64,000 nucleotides of DNA from NCBI GenBank assembly GCA_018398585.1, contig JAGTTD010000008.1, positions 24,265,172 through 24,329,171 of the forward strand, given 5' to 3'. The position numbers and the translations under genes are program-made. The DNA comes from Simmondsia chinensis (Eukaryota > Streptophyta > Magnoliopsida > Caryophyllales > Simmondsiaceae). Under the pieces are notes generated by a model. The model did not search any database and was not told where the DNA came from. It saw nothing but the letters and a program-made list of their open reading frames with translations. Below, piece after piece: positions 32,371 to 44,365 of this stretch; position 1 is the first letter of the stretch, and the number at the start of each line of letters is the position of its first letter.

Positions 32371-33150
32371 AATAACATTTCAACATTTTCCCTCTTTCTT
32401 GTTCGATGCAATTAGATCATACACACACTTTTGACATACCTTGAAGACACCAACATCTAGCAAATTTCACAGTAACATACACTATAATCTAAAGTTGTTG
32501 GACAGGAAAAACAGGATGATTTTTCAAAATAGCACGCTTGGTAATTTTTGTTTTCAAAATAGTGCGCAAAAATTTGAAATTACCAAAATAGCTCCCGAAA
32601 AGTCAAAATTACCAAAATAGCAAGTCCAGCATTCCACATCGCCCACATGACACACAAGCAAGGGCAAAAAGGTAATTTGCACTTATTTAAAAAAAACAGA
32701 GAGAGAATTAGTTGGGGTGTGATGGAAGGGCACGTGAGAAAGAGAAAAGATGAGTGGTTTGTTGAATTTAATAAGAGTTTTGATGTAATTTGATAACGAC
32801 TAATTAAAAATAAAAAAATTAAGTAAGTATTACACATTATATAATGTGTATTATACATATATTTATAGGTATTGTTATATATTTAACTTTATATTAAATT
32901 TGAATAAATCATATATTAAAGTTAATATTCTATAAATACTATTACTGTATAAAAAACCTAAAAATAGATAAGACATTATCATGAAATGACTGATAAAAAG
33001 TAGTAGAAATATTTAACATTTCTGTTGCATAATTTCACACTTTGAATGCATACAATTGTACTTTAAAACAATGAAGCAGATTTTTCGTAACAATTGTGAT
33101 AACCTTATATATTTTACATCAATGTATTATTCAATATATATATTATTCTA
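32371..33150. other. Interval without recognised features
   Basis: AT-rich sequence right of copia D. A short motif of the type AAAATAGC with ATTACC recurs at 32530-32620 and could be a MITE end, but no partner end was found. No gene seen. Confidence 0.5.
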
Positions 33151-33448
33151 AAATAAGTAAATTAATTTAAAATTAATAATTTATAATTATTATGTTATAG
33201 AAAAAGAAAAAAATTGACAAGACAAGACTTACATCGTTTAATGACTAATACATAAGGATCAAAAAAATTATTTAAAATATTTCATTGTCAATGATAATCT
33301 TAACATTTTTTTAGTGTTTTTTATTTTCTATTATTGTGTATCTATATATGGATATATAGATATGTATGTATTTGGTTTAAGAATAATTTTTCTTATTTCA
33401 ATAGTAAATAACTGTTATTTAAAAATAATATTTTAAAAATATTATTGT

Positions 33449-33554
33449 TCTCAGACACAACCTCTACCCTCAAGGGGTAAGGCTGCGTACATTTCACTCC
33501 CCCTCATACCCTGCATTGGCAGGAGCCCTTGTGACACTGGACTTGTTGTTGTAC
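33449..33554 (+). mobile_element. Truncated SINE or RTE 3'-tail insertion
   Basis: A 106-bp insertion flanked by a 17-bp perfect duplication (33432-33448 and 33555-33571). It holds only the shared tail: ACAACCTCTACCCTCAAGG, GGTAAGGCTGCGTACAT, GGCAGGAGCCCTTGTGACAC and TTG repeats. It could be a 5'-truncated SINE or LINE; there is not enough head to tell. Confidence 0.83.
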
Positions 33555-35149
33555 TTTAAAAATATTATTGTATTTAGAAAAGAAAAAGGAACGTTGAAAC
33601 TATTATATAGCTCATGTATTTTATAAAATATGTTTAAAGAAACGTTAGTAAATTGTGGTCATAATATTATATATGACAAAGAGTTATGAAAGGCAAGGTT
33701 GTGTTATGAAAAATGCTACTTTTTACCACAAAACGGAACTTTTCACCAAATAGTACTTATGGGCAAGCACGTGGTACCTTTGACTAGCAAATTCAAACTT
33801 TTTACCTTAGCAATGGAACTTTTGACTATATATACATGTGTATAATATTTCTTATTTAAAGATTAAGTAAATTAACTTTATAATTAGTACTATGAAAAAA
33901 TACATAAAAATATTTGACAATACAAGACTTAAATTATTTAATAACTAGCACAGAATGATTACAAAAAAAAATTTAAATATTTTGTTGTCCATGATAATCT
34001 TAGCATTTATTTAGTGTTTTTCAAAGTCCATTATTATGTTACATGTGTATTTTATTTACAACTAATATTTATCATTTCAATATAAATATTTGTTATTTAA
34101 AGATATTATTGTATTGAAAAAAGAAAACAAAATGTTGACACCGTTATACTGTCCATTTATGTTTTAAGGTTATGTTTGTAGAACTATAGTAAATTGTAAA
34201 TTGCAAAGAGTTACGAAATGCAAGGTTGTGCAATGACAACATGTTACTTTTCACAACGAAATGGTACTTTTCACCACATGAATGGTATCTCGAGCCACAA
34301 TGGTACTTTCAGGGGAGCGGATGGTACATTTGACCAACAAATTTGAACTTTTTACTATAGTAATGGAACTTTTGACTATATATACATGTATATAATATTT
34401 CTTATTTAATGATTAAGTAAATTAAATCCATAATTTATAATTTATAATTACTACTATGTTAAAAAAAAGATTTTAAAAGACAAGACTTACATCATTTAAT
34501 AACACATAAAGATGAAAAGATTTATCTAAAATATTTTGTTGTCTATGATAATCTTAGCATTTATTTTGTGTGCTTCAAAGTCCATTATTATGTTATGAAT
34601 GTGTTTTATTTACAAGTAATATTTATCATTTCAATATATATTTGTTATTTAAAAAAGAAAAAAGAAACATTGACACCATTATATTGTCGTTGCATGTTAT
34701 AATTTTATGTTTATAGAACTGCAGTAAATTATGGTGAAACTATTATTTATCACAAAGAGTTATGAAATGCAAGGTTGTGTTATAATAAAGTGCTACTTGT
34801 TACCACAAAATGGAAATTTTCATCATACCAATGGTACTTCTGTGAGCCCAAATGGTACTTTTGACCAAAATATTGGAGCTTTCTACCATAGTAATGAAAC
34901 TTTTGACTACATATATATGTGCTTAATATTTCTTCTTTAAAGATGAAGTAAATTAACTTTAAAAATTTTTAATGTATAATTACTTCCCTATTAAAAAAAA
35001 AAGAACAAAGATGATAAGATAAGACTTACATTATTTAATAACTAACACATAAAGGTCAAATAATTTATTTAATTATTTTATTGTTCATCGTAATCTTAAC
35101 TACTTTCGTAGTGTGTTTTATTGTCTATTATGTTGTATCTATATATGTA

Positions 35150-35460
35150 GGATATGATCATAAATGACGTCATAAGATGTAAATTAGGCGTGGCTCTAAT
35201 AAAGGATAAGTTGAGGGAGCAACATCTACGGTGGTTCGGGCATGTTAGGAGGAGAGAGGGAGAGGCAAGCCAAAGAAGAGTTGGATGAAGACAATTTGTC
35301 AAGACCTCGCCTATCTCAACCTAAATGAGGAGATGGCCCTACGTAGAGCTCAGTGGAGGATTAGTATATGTGTAAGTGATAGAGCAGCGTAGAAGCATCG
35401 AGCACTTATAAGCTCGTTCTAATGCCACGAGGCTGCTTGCATACTCTATACTCCTCCAAC

Positions 35461-35492
<32 letters not shown>

Positions 35493-35865
35493 TTCTCTAC
35501 TATCTCTACTTTCTCTCTCTCTATCTCCTTATACTCTTTATACGCCCTATTTTCTCTATTTGATTGCATTATGTCGCATGTAAGATCTCTCCCCTAGATG
35601 CTTGTTTGCTTTTGCCATTCGCATTTGATGCTATGCTTCCATGCTTACTTGCTTACATGGTTTATATAATTCTCATGATCTCTATGCTTTCCACGCTTTT
35701 CATATCTTTCAGGTTGGGGGTCGTTGGAAACAACCTCTCTTTAGGGTCCTACCCTAAAGGGGTAAGTCTGCTTATACACCACCCCCCCCCCCCCCCCCCC
35801 CCACCCCCTGCTTATGTGGGAGCCATTCAGGCACTAGGATTGTTGTTGTTGTTGTTGTATGTTTA
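35150..35865 (+). mobile_element. 5'-truncated RTE LINE
   Basis: Corresponds to the last part of the RTE at 26720-27418: codons ISYIYR-type flank apart, it shows the block matching DKLREQRLRWFGHVRR (as DKLREQHLRWFGHVRR) and then the non-coding tail with TTG repeats. Flanks atctatatatgta (35137-35149) and atctatttatgta (35866-35878) are a 13-bp duplication with one change. It contains two C-runs (35463-35492, 30 bases; 35782-35802, 21 bases). Confidence 0.87.
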
Positions 35866-36019
35866 ATCTATTTATGTATATACAGGTATGTATGCGTTTC
35901 TTCAACCTTAATATTCTTCACTTCAATATTAATCTCACTTGAATATTAAGTAATTATTACTTAAAAATATACCTTTCTTTCAAAAAGAAAAGGAACGTTA
36001 ACACCAATATACAAGCCAT

Positions 36020-37093
36020 TACTGGAATAATACAGAGTCAGTGAGCAGCAATCACAATACAAACTCAGGATAAACAAGTCGACTCAAGATGCCTGAATTG
36101 AGTCTAAGTGAGGAATATATACTGACATTTGAAAAGAGCTATTCTTTTTATGAATGACATTTATCTCCATAGTATTTAATCTTAAGTTCTCACATAATCA
36201 AACTTATATCAAAAAGAATTAGATTTGAGACAAACAAAACCGATCCTAGGTTTGAGCAATATAAGTCTCAAGTTTAGTTGACAGTTGAATAAAGCAATCG
36301 ATATCACTAAACAGAGGCATGAATAAGATAAATGACAGAGCAAGGAATTAATTTAAGAAATGGCGCAATGTGGGAAATCCACCGCCCTAACTCATTTATA
36401 CCCCCACAGAGGTATAATAGGATGAATTGCACTCCGACCCCTGAGGTTAAAACAACACCCATCTCTGCAGTGTATTTCGGGGAGATGGGTTGAAGTATAT
36501 GCCCCAACTTGCTCAGTAAAAGAGGAGATAAAGATTGTATTTTAGAGAGAAAGAAACCAGGAAAAAGAACGAGCGTTTCTAATAGTTTTTTTGTGCATTG
36601 AATGACCCACTAGAGCACGATATATATAGATGAAAATACTTACAGGTTAAGGAAATAATTGTGCCTTAGAATCCGGCAACATTAAGGAAAGTGGCGGATA
36701 TGGAAGAGCCTAAATCCCGGCTTTTGTTAAGGGGAAAAATTGTTATGGAAAGAGCGGAAATTGATAGTGTCAAAATGCATACTCGAGCTCTAGCTTGTAG
36801 CCTCGAGACCCAGAGTATAGAAAACCCCTCGAGATAGCACCCTCGAGCTTGAGCCAAAGGCCTTCAGCACTACCCAATGATTAGAACTCATCTCGAGTTC
36901 ATTTACGACAACTTATTTAAAAACAATTGGGGAAAAATAAAAAATTCAAGTTATAAACTCTAGGCCCACAGGACTTAAGTATAATGACAAGGGGGTATTT
37001 AAATAAGGCTCCCATTCTCTAGATTTCCTATGTGGGATTGAGATATTTTCACAAAGCATCAAAATTGAAGCACATTACCCCCAAATTCCAACA
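36020..37093 (-). repeat. Solo LTR inserted in the satellite array
   Basis: A 1074-bp unit with imperfect inverted ends TACTGGAAT...ATTCCAACA; the satellite sequence is interrupted precisely here. Flanks gccat (36015-36019) and acgat (37094-37098) are in the right register for a 5-bp duplication but match at only 3 of 5 positions. The TGTTGGAAT end suggests minus orientation. Five CTCGAG sites cluster at 36780-36895. No coding region. Confidence 0.65.
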
Positions 37094-37865
37094 ACGATGT
37101 ACGTTATCATGTTATGTTTATAGATTGTAGTAAATTGTGGTCAATATATTATAAATGACAAAGACTTAACGAAATTTTAGGTCATGTCACGACAAAATGC
37201 GGCTTTTCACAACGAAATGGAACTTTTCACCACATGAATGACACTTTGCTAAGCTAGAATGGTACTTTTGGCTAGCAGATGATACTTTTGACCAACAAAT
37301 CGGAAATTTTTATCATAGCAATGGAACTTTTGACTATAAATACATGCTTATAATATTTCTTATTTGAAGATTAAGTAAATTAACTTTAGAATTAATACTT
37401 ATCATTACAATTATGCTAAGAAAAAAGAAAATTATTTAAAAAGATAACATTTACATCATTTAATGATTAACACATAAGGATAAAAAATTTATGTAAAATA
37501 TTTTGTTGTCCATGATAATCATAGCATTTATTTAGTCTTTTAAAGTCCATTATTGCGTTATGTATGTAATACATTTACGAATAATATTTTGCTTTTCAAT
37601 ATTAAATATTCGTTATTCAAAATCAACAATTTAAAAATGTTATTGTACTTAAAAAGGGAAAAGGAAAGTTGGCAAAATTATACTGCTGATGTATGTTATA
37701 TATGACAAAGAGTTATGAAACGCAAGATTGTGTTAAGACAAAGTGCTACATGTTGGGGAAAAACGGAAGTTTTCACCACATCAATGGTACTTTTGTAGCC
37801 TAAATGGTAATTTTGACCAAAATATTGGATCTTTCTACAATAGCAATACAACATTTTGGTTATAT

Positions 37866-39792
37866 TGTTAGAATTGGTATCTAGAAAAACCCAATTAGTC
37901 ATTTTTAAATATTAAATAAATAAAATTATTTATTTATTGTCTGATTATGTTTTACGAGTCAAACATGCCTGTGATTATTTTTTAAAATGTTCCATGAGAT
38001 GGACGTAGTCCAAGATGACATGTCGGGTTTTGAATAGTGGTCAATGAGATTGAGCCACAGATAGACTTAATCAAATAAGTGGTATATTGTCAAAATATAT
38101 GTTAATATTCAGTAATGAGTTTGGACAACTTGTTTGATAAGACTATAATATAATACCTTAGATAGCTTGTCTTGATCATGCGAATAAGGATCCAAAAGTA
38201 TTATGTTGGTATTGTATATATGATGGGAACACTAAGCAGGATCACCTGAATTAGTTGTTTCTTTAACTATTATCAGAAATAATTAACTCTATAAGACAAT
38301 AACGCTAAATCCAGTAAACAGTCTGAACTCGTACATGGATTTTTCGTTGCTTTGATGTGCCAAAAGAATTACTCAAAGTGCATTGACTTGAACCTTACGT
38401 GCGTTGGGCAACAGAATGAAGTGTGGCGGGACAGTTGTTTTACGTGGAAATCTATAGTCTCTAACGAGATAAAGATGTCCCTTTAGTTGATTTGCAAATA
38501 TACGAATAGATTCTAGAATCTTTGGACAGAGTATTTCATATGTTTGACATTTAGAAGTAATACAAAAATCATTTTTTTATTATTGAATTATTCGAGAACG
38601 GCGAGTCGGGAACTACGGCGAGAGATGTGGGAAAAGTAACAACAGTAGTTAAAGTTACCTTTGCTTACGCATATCGAATACAGGGGTTAATTGTCGCAAT
38701 AAAAGTCATTTGGAAAATTCTTGAGTAAGTAAATTTAATTTTAGAGTGCAGTAAACTTATTTAGTAGAATTAAGTTTTGCTAAATGGTAATCAATTGTTA
38801 TTATGAGATGATAATCAGATTTGACCCATTTGGGGTCACAGCTAGATTGCTCCTAAGGTCCCTTCGCAAGCCTCTACTTAAAAATTGTTTGAAAATATTT
38901 AAAATAAATTAATGAGATGAATTATTTGTTCGTAAGATGAATAAATTAATTTTTCTAAACATAATTCAGGAGATGAATTATTTATTTATAAGATAAATAA
39001 ACTTATTTTTACCAAATATTATTCAAAAAATGAATTTATACATATGAGAATTTATACCAAAAAAAAAAAAAGGCTACACAGCTAACGCAGGCATGTCACA
39101 TACGACGCACATGCCGAGGGTGTTATCCGTGGCTTCACCCAGCGACCAATGGGCCAGCTCATTAGTTCCCCTAACCACGTGACCATGCGCGAATGAATTG
39201 TAGCGCGGCACGTGGCATTATAAATTATTATAAATATGGGGAGGTTTTGAGCTGTGTAAGATTTAAGGTTTAAAGTTTTGGAACCTGGTTTTCTTCCACG
39301 ACAAATACTCTAAAATTATTTTAGAATTTTTCTAAATTATTGTTTAGCATAATTTTTCTGAAAATTTGTTTTTGGAAAGATTAATGTAAAAATTTTGTTC
39401 CAAAATTTTTTCTAAGTTAAATATTTTTGGGGGCCCACAATTCCAATGCTAGAAGAGGTCATTGCGAAGAAGATCTTGAGGTGTCAAGAAATCTTCTACC
39501 AATTTCAGATCTTCATGTTGGAATCAGAATTCACGATTCAGGTATGTCTAATTGAATATATTATATTTAATTTATTTTCCTTTTATTTCGTTTATCTACA
39601 TACCATGTTTGTACTTGTTTTATCGATGTTTTTATTTGTTATATTATGAACTTGTTAGAGTAAGATCTAAATCTAATTAAATAGTTTAATTAGGTCAGGG
39701 CTTTAGATTTAAAATTTAGAATTTTAAATTGGTATTCCGCTGCGCCCGCTCTAGTCAATTCGAGAAACTATTTTTATAATATGTTCCCAACA
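37866..39792 (+). repeat. 5' LTR of copia E
   Basis: Starts TGTTAGAATTGG, ends TTCCCAACA. It shares blocks with the inverted LTRs of C1 and F (for example the GATGAATTATT-type palindromic region near 38920), so the three families are related. Confidence 0.92.
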
Positions 39793-39794
39793 AT

Positions 39795-39807
39795 TGGTAT
39801 CAGAGCC
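39795..39807 (+). other. Primer-binding site of copia E
   Basis: TGGTATCAGAGCC, a perfect initiator tRNA-Met site two bases after the LTR. Confidence 0.93.
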
Positions 39808-40286
39808 ATCTCTAAATACGTTTATGATTGATATTAAAAGCATCAGGTTTGATAAAATTGGAGTATGTAAAATTATAAAACTATTAAATCGGGAATTTCA
39901 TTAAAGAAAAAGGTAACACTAAAGTTTGTTGTTAAAGAGTTTAATACCAAGGTTGAATCTTTATTAAAGTTTTAAATTGCTTAAAATTTTATATAAGTCA
40001 TGATTCAGGCAAGGAGCGTAATTCTAAATCGTATCTAATGAGATTAGATATTCAGAGAGTTGAACGATTCAAATTGTTTATCTAATGTGATTTGATTTTG
40101 AACCAAGATGTGAATATTCAATTATTAAATATTTTATGATAATGCAAAGCAAACAATATCTAATAGGATTAGATGTTTGATTTTCGATCTAATGAGATTA
40201 AAATTGGATTTAATGATTTATTTAATAAAAATAAAAAATTAATGAAATATATATAAGGGGAGCACTGGGCACGCCCCTCTTCAATT

Positions 40287-40444
40287 GTCTCTTAGGGACA
40301 TAGCAAAGTGGTAGTTAACGCCGGATGCCAACGGAGTGGCCCGGGTTCAAATCCTACTAAGCTCAAAAAGTGGCCTTTTTATGAAGCAATTTAGGGGTAT
40401 TATCCCCTCCCCCTCCCCTGTCCTTACCATCACTAAACAAAAAA
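40287..40444 (+). mobile_element. tRNA-derived SINE in copia E
   Basis: A 158-bp insertion flanked by a perfect 14-bp duplication gcccctcttcaatt (40273-40286 and 40445-40458). The head has a polymerase III box A (TAGCAAAGTGGT, 40301-40312) and box B (GGTTCAAATCC, 40344-40354) with tRNA-like spacing. The body has a C-rich stretch and ends in a short A-run. It does not share the RTE-type tail. Confidence 0.88.
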
Positions 40445-40982
40445 GCCCCTCTTCAATTAAAAATAATTATTTTAATTTAATTTTATTATTTAAATAATTA
40501 ATTAATTAATTTGGAGGATATCCTAATTAAGACTATATGATAATCTTTTCTAAAAGAGTTGAGAAAAATGTTTAATTATTCCAACCTTTAGGCCCTTAAA
40601 AGTTGTTATTCAAATTGTTTGTTAATAGGATACTTATTAAATTTTGTTCACTTGCTTTATATTATTTAAATAAGTTAAATATTATGTATAATGTAAATAA
40701 GTTAGAAGGCCATGTAAATATATAACTTAGTGAAATATTTGATTTCATCAAGTGCGAGAATTATTTCAAATAGATCTAACTTGATTGGATAATTCAATAG
40801 TTGAATTATTTGAAAGAGAAAATTCTCATAATGTATCTGATAAGATTAGATTACATAGGCTTGACAATTAAAGTAATCTAATTGGATTAGTGTTTTTATT
40901 TAATGGTTAAATAAAAATTTAGAATGTGATTCTAATCTTGATAATGAGATAATCAACTTTAAAAGAAAGATCTGTCATTGTA

Positions 40983-41880
40983 AATTTCAAGTGGGAGCAG
41001 GGATCAGGAGTTGATTCCTTACTGTCTCTATTGCTAATCTGATAGTATAGTGAATAGGCGCTACTCCCCGAGGAGGGTCTTTGTTCACTGAATGCAGGGT
41101 TAGACTTCTTAACAATAGCTAGTGGTACGGGAAAGAGGAGTGCAGCCATGCAGACATGGAGTATCTTGTTTACTTTTACTAATATCTAGGTAGTGGTATG
41201 CACTTGATTAGGACAGTTTAATAATCTCCTAGGAAGTATTGTGATACTGTCTTAAAGATCAAGGAAGAAACAGTGAGTTAAATATGTTTAGAAAACATAT
41301 TAATTGAGAATAGTTCTCGCTTAACTAATTACTTGTTACGCCACCTTTCCCATATTAACGGGTAGATTGGTTAGCTTATCGTTGCACACATACAGAGAAT
41401 GGTTAGGTAGATTCCATGTTTTATTTGTTGGCTAAAATTATTAAAAGATTCTACGACTCAAAATATCAAGTGGGAGCAAGGTTTTAAGTGAATGCTCATG
41501 GCCTCCATTGTTAGTCTAACAGTATAGCAGGTTGCATTACTCTCCAAGGAGAATGTTAATACGTGCAATACAGGGTTAGAATTTTGTCAAGTCCAAGCAA
41601 TTGAGTACCGCCACGCCGATTTATGGATGTTCAAGTAATGGTGTGCACTTGACTAGGGCCCACATTAGCCTCCTCGAGGAGCTCTGTTTTAGGACCTTAG
41701 AGACTGAGGGAAAAGTGGTGTTTTATATATGTTTAGTAAAGAGTTTACAAGAAAACATATTTATTAAGAAATGTTCTCACCCCTCTAATATCTCAATTCG
41801 GCCTCGCCGACAGGGAGTTTTGAGTAGTTCAGCTGGGTCGCCACGGCATACATGTAAGCGTCGAATTGTGAACTTCGAAT
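40983..41880 (+). repeat. Duplicated copia leader segment (two units of about 480 bp)
   Basis: Units near 40983-41463 and 41464-41880 share AAGTGGGAGCA, TCTAACAGTATAG-type, GCAGGGTTAGA-type, ATGGTGTGCACTTGA-type and AAAACATATTAATTGAGAA-type blocks in order. The same series occurs once in the leader of copia C1 (8250-8645, minus). Confidence 0.72.
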
Positions 41881-43389
41881 TTTGATTGTTCGCTTAAAGT
41901 AAGAAAAGCAGTCCTGTATGTTATATGATTTATTTTACAGTTTTTAATTTCAGACTAGTTGTTATACTTTTGCATTACGATCATTATTGGTGTGTCTTAC
42001 TTGTCTGTTATGTGATGCTCACTATGATATGATATGTCTTAGTACATGAAGAGCACTAAGAGATGCTCAAAGTTCTCTAGATAGCTGCTAGTATATCTAC
42101 TAAGTTGAAAAGAACTTTCGAAATGTTAAACTAGACAAAAGAGTTAGTCGGATGCAAGATTCGGACATTAGATGTCGAAATTATTCGAGTATTAGATACT
42201 TCAATTGTCAACTATAGAAAAGATTATGTGTTTGGTTAGAGAACTAGTAGCACGAGAACAGCTAATAAGAAAAATGATAGACACAAGATTGTGTTAGGAA
42301 AGTTCAATTTAAGAGTGCGTCATATGATGATGGCTCATTTAATTGAATTGGAATTTTCCATGCAAATATTCATAGCCAATCTCAATGGGATATGATCCTG
42401 ACTTGCCTATCAAGGTTTTTCAATTGGTTTAGGTTGGATAAATTGAGTAATAGAGATTGCGCATTGTCTAAACTGATGAAAGTACAGTTTGAGAGAACAG
42501 GTGTCATGAGAACTAAGGGAAGGGTCCACTTAGTGTAAGCATCTATCTCAAGAATTAGGAACCTAAACAGGATAAAGTAAAACATGAACCAAAAAAATTT
42601 TGTCTCTTTTACAATAGCAATGGACTTTGAAAGGAATTGCAAAGGTACTTAGATACTATTGTTGCTAAGATCGAAAGCCAAATATGGTAGGGTATTTGGG
42701 TATTTGATATCCTATCTCATCTAGTTGTAAGTAATAGATAATTCATTAGTGTTCTGGTGAATGGATTTTCAGTAAGAGTATCAAGAGATAGTAGTTTAAG
42801 TTAGAGAATGTAGTTCTAAATTTGAGTAACTATCTTAATGTACTTTGGAAATTTGATTTCTACCCACTATTTGTTTTCAAATAGTCTTTCGGTTATTTTT
42901 CTAAAAATAGGCTGATAGTTATATAAATAAAATATTTATTTAAAGCATATATTTGTAGATAGTTGACTTATTTTAATCAAAACAATGTTAATGGCGATTC
43001 ATTCATCTAATATAAACTAGGTTGCGTAACCATATAAAAGATGAATTTCCTAAAAATCATATAGCTTTTAAGTTGTACTTATTTTTAGGTCACATTAATC
43101 AAGTATGATTTAAAAACTGGTTTGCTATGTCTTATGCGATCGTTAAATACTACGATGATAACCAGTATGTGAATCATGTTCGAATTAATGGTAACTGAAA
43201 GTGCCTTTAATAGTAAAGGCAATAGAACCACTAAGTTGTAAGGACTTGTTCATAATATATTTATGGACTACTAAAAGTTCAAGTGAGTGGAAGCGATTGG
43301 CATTTCATAAAATGTTTATAAACGACAACTCAATTAGTTGATGTATGAATATAGCTATGAAAATTGAAGTCTTGAATTCTTTGAAAGGT

Positions 43390-44365
43390 TCAAAGAATTA
43401 AAGACTTAAGTTGGAATCAGTTAGGTAATTATATCAAAGTGGTGGTGTTAGGCTATCTTATTTTCCTCATTACAAAGAGTTGTAGAAAGGATCAATAATG
43501 TTTTATTGAAAATGGTAAGATTCATATGACGAGTCACGTTTACATATCAAAAGATTTGTTATGTAAGATGTTTTAGAAAGTGTTCTAAACGTACAACATA
43601 TGACTTGTGTTAGATAAAGTGATAGTATGAGATACTGCACAGCTTGATACAACTTATAGTGTAGATTATGTATTAGATATATCAGCAACCATGTTATTGC
43701 TACACTAAGTACGTGAGAGCTTTGGTGTAGTGGGAGGATTGTTAGGGTCACTTGACATATTTATGTCTTCAATCTTAAAGGTTAAGCATGATGGTGAATG
43801 TGATCCTTTAGACTACACTGAAATTCTTAAGTATAAAGATGGAGATCGATTGGTTAGGTTAATAAAAGTTAAGTTAAAGTAATTGTATTTTAAGTAAGTC
43901 TGGAAATTTATAGAGGTGTCGAAAGGCATTAAGTCCATTAGATTGGATCTGAATGGATCTACAAGAATAAAGAGTTAAGTGGACGAGAAGGTTGAGACTT
44001 TCAGGGCTAGATTGAAGGCAATGGGTTATATACCCTAAAGGAAGGAATCGTCTTTGATGAGACCTTCTAGCCAGATGCTATGCTTAAGTCCATAAGGCTG
44101 CTCTATCTATTCTATCTCATTGTGATGAGGTATGGGAATGGAAATCAAGAGGGCATTCTCTGAATGTTCATCTTGGTAAGCTTACGTATATGATACAACC
44201 AGACAAGTTTGTTGCCAAGAGTCAGGAGCATATAGTATGCAAGTTGAGGAAGTCTATTTGAAGACTTAAATAAGCATCTTGTTCATTAAATAGTAAATTT
44301 AATGACAAGAATCAAGTCCTAGTGATTTGAATCAATGGTTAGTGAACCATGACAGTATGCGTGGC
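43390..44365 (+). pseudogene. Copia E integrase and RT remnants
   Basis: Strongly decayed. An integrase block is recognisable near 43480-43540 (LLKMVRFI, compared with LLEMVR in copia F). RT pieces include VETFRARLKAMGY (44000-44040), DETF, MLKSIRLLY-type and a QAS block near 44275. The reading stops at 44365, where copia F inserted, and resumes at 49573. Confidence 0.7.

Larger units (their letters stand above)
33150..37865. repeat. Satellite-like array, left block
   Basis: Monomers of roughly 530-575 bp recur. The marker GACAAGACTTACATC lies near 33216, 33914, 34475, 35004 and 37440; the marker CAAAGAGTTATGAAATGCAA lies near 33676, 34203, 34751, 37156 and 37703. Each monomer holds several copies of a 24-33 bp subrepeat of the type AATGGTACTTTTGACCA. 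Three insertions (33449, 35150, 36020) lie within it. Copia E splits it at 37865/52037, where it resumes. Confidence 0.8.

Noticed and set aside
33150..37865. CRISPR-like array
   Set aside because: Repeats are long, degenerate and tandem without unique spacers, in a plant genome.
40291..40360. tRNA gene
   Set aside because: Boxes A and B are present, but no full cloverleaf could be drawn and the sequence is the head of a SINE with a 14-bp target duplication.
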